Of a stretch of 64,000 nt of DNA, positions 63,222 through 64,000 are shown one piece after another. Source of the DNA: Methanobrevibacter thaueri (lineage in GTDB: Archaea; Methanobacteriota; Methanobacteria; Methanobacteriales; Methanobacteriaceae); the NCBI RefSeq assembly GCF_003111625.1, contig NZ_MZGS01000027.1, forward strand, positions 1 to 64,000. The letters run 5' to 3'. Numbering within the stretch: position 1 is the stretch's first letter; the number at the start of each line of letters is the position of its first letter. A program made the translations under genes and the position numbers. The notes beneath the pieces are model-generated. The model was not told the DNA's origin and did not search any database. It saw nothing but the letters and a program-made list of their open reading frames with translations.

Positions 63222-63222
63222 A

Positions 63223-63864
63223 ATGACTGGTAAAATTTATATTGTTGGAATTGGCCCTGGAGCAAGCGAGTATTTGACTAAAAAAGCTATTGACACTGTT
63301 AAAATGAGTGACTATACAGTCGGAAGCACACGTGCAATCGACCTCTTCGATGACGTTCAAAACAAGATTGCATTCAACGTCAAGGATCTGCTCGACAAAC
63401 TGGAGGAGGGCGTCAAACTTGCGGTTGAGGGAAACACCGTTTCAATTTTATCTACCGGAGACCCTGGCTTTTCAGGTGTGCTGAACACTGTCCTGAGGCT
63501 TTCGGACGAAAACGATTTTCCGGAGGAAAACATTGAAGTCATTCCGGGAATCAGTTCACTGCAGCTTGCGGCGGCCGAGTGCCACATACAATGGGACAAT
63601 GCCAACGTCATGACCTTCCATGGCCGTGAAAACATCGAGGACATTCTGCCGGTCATCAACAATGGAAAGACAACTATTGCACTTCCTTCAAGGAAAGTCA
63701 AGGACATGGCACAGTTCCTGCTTGACAACGGCGTTGAGGCCGACCGTGAGGTGACCGTCTGTGAAAGGCTAAGTTACCCAGACGAGAGAATTGTCTCAGC
63801 AACATTAAAGGATATTGCAGACAGTGAATTCACCTACATGTGCATTATTGTCATTAAACCTTAA
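63223..63864 (+). CDS. cbiE: cobalt-precorrin-7 C5-methyltransferase
   Basis: 213 residues from ATG 63223; TTG 63211 and ATG 63214 upstream overlap the HxlR gene. Tetrapyrrole methylase fold: IYIVGIGPGASEYLTKKAID, VGSTRAIDLF, SILSTGDPGFSGVLN, VIPGISSLQLAAAECHI and FHGRENIEDILP. CbiE methylates C5 of the corrin ring in anaerobic cobamide synthesis. No other cobalamin genes adjoin it; a CobT-type partner CbiT is not in this window. Confidence 0.92.
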   Translation: MTGKIYIVGIGPGASEYLTKKAIDTVKMSDYTVGSTRAIDLFDDVQNKIAFNVKDLLDKLEEGVKLAVEGNTVSILSTGDPGFSGVLNTVLRLSDENDFPEENIEVIPGISSLQLAAAECHIQWDNANVMTFHGRENIEDILPVINNGKTTIALPSRKVKDMAQFLLDNGVEADREVTVCERLSYPDERIVSATLKDIADSEFTYMCIIVIKP

Positions 63865-63952
63865 TATTTAGGTGTTAAATTCAATATAAATAACTTTTAC
63901 TATTTATTTTTAAGATTAAAGTTTATATGTTCTAGATAAGATACTTTAATTG

Positions 63953-63971
63953 CCAATTTCATGAAAATTGG
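63953..63971 (+). promoter_or_regulatory. leader hairpin before the gene cut by the right edge
   Basis: CCAATTT-catga-AAATTGG is a 7-bp inverted repeat about 18 bases before the ATG at 63989, downstream of a TATA-like GTTTATATGTT (63921-63931). It may be an operator or an mRNA hairpin; no known class fits. Confidence 0.3.
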
Positions 63972-63988
63972 TGATTAAGGTAGATACT

Positions 63989-64000
63989 ATGAACATTAAA
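63989..64000 (+). CDS. start of a gene cut by the right edge
   Basis: ATG-AAC-ATT-AAA after AAGGTAGATACT. Only four codons are visible, so nothing can be said about the product. Confidence 0.35.

Overview
The window is archaeal and almost certainly comes from a methanogen of the order Methanobacteriales, most likely a Methanobrevibacter-like gut or rumen species. The grounds are: low-GC DNA with Shine-Dalgarno sites of the GGTGA type; very large secreted adhesin-like proteins; a complete F420-reducing hydrogenase operon (frhADGB); coenzyme F430 biosynthesis (cfbD); archaeal translation and replication genes (rpl44e, rps27e, aif2a, nop10, pcn, gins51); archaeal endonuclease Q; and an archaeal RNase P RNA. 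The genus is inferred; the order is well supported.

Layout. 1-0.36 kb is the tail of a transposase. 0.57-14.6 kb is a cell-surface island on the minus strand: two giant beta-helix/Ig-like adhesins and a membrane-anchored, exported CobN-like chelatase, with a secreted DUF1002 protein divergent from it. 15.7-17.0 kb holds a channel-like membrane protein and, in a stretch without protein genes (16464-17028), RNase P RNA directly downstream of an initiator tRNA. 17.0-20.0 kb carries two membrane-anchored coiled-coil proteins, methionine aminopeptidase and a small Ig-like surface protein. 20.1-23.6 kb is frhADGB, divergent from a secreted Ser/Gly-rich protein. Two tRNA-Arg genes and endonuclease Q follow. 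25.8-30.5 kb is the translation/replication block. 30.5-36.9 kb is a complete tightly overlapped tryptophan operon, trpEGDCFBA, with TGTACA-type boxes in its promoter. 37.0-38.5 kb is a small HTH/CAAX-protease/membrane-protein group. Then come purB, a copper P-type ATPase, an operon running truD to a ferredoxin-nitroreductase (with the small subunit of phosphomevalonate dehydratase), a pilin-like protein, and cfbD-hisH-AIR-synthase-like.

50.5-64 kb is a mosaic of accessory genes. It includes a C_GCAxxG_C_C protein, DUF89 phosphatase, MATE exporter, a four-helix membrane protein that resembles the SLATT (2TM) effector modules of bacterial conflict systems, DUF2115, an anion transporter, TIGR04076 and SAP-domain proteins. 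It also has a YchF-like GTPase, a metallophosphoesterase translationally coupled to a membrane-anchored alkaline-phosphatase-superfamily enzyme, a class M sirtuin (SirTM) paired with a zinc-dependent macrodomain ADP-ribosyl hydrolase, a divergent HxlR regulator and cbiE.

The most interesting points are the SirTM/Zn-macrodomain ADP-ribosylation pair in a methanogen, the exported CobN-like chelatase, the coupled phosphoesterase pair, the SLATT-like protein, RNase P RNA and truD each placed just behind a tRNA without room for a separate promoter, a Cys-rich pentapeptide insertion in an adhesin, and three genes whose ribosome-binding sites point to ATT or ACG rather than ATG/GTG/TTG as the start. 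All function calls rest on reading motifs by eye and memory of the families; no database search was run.
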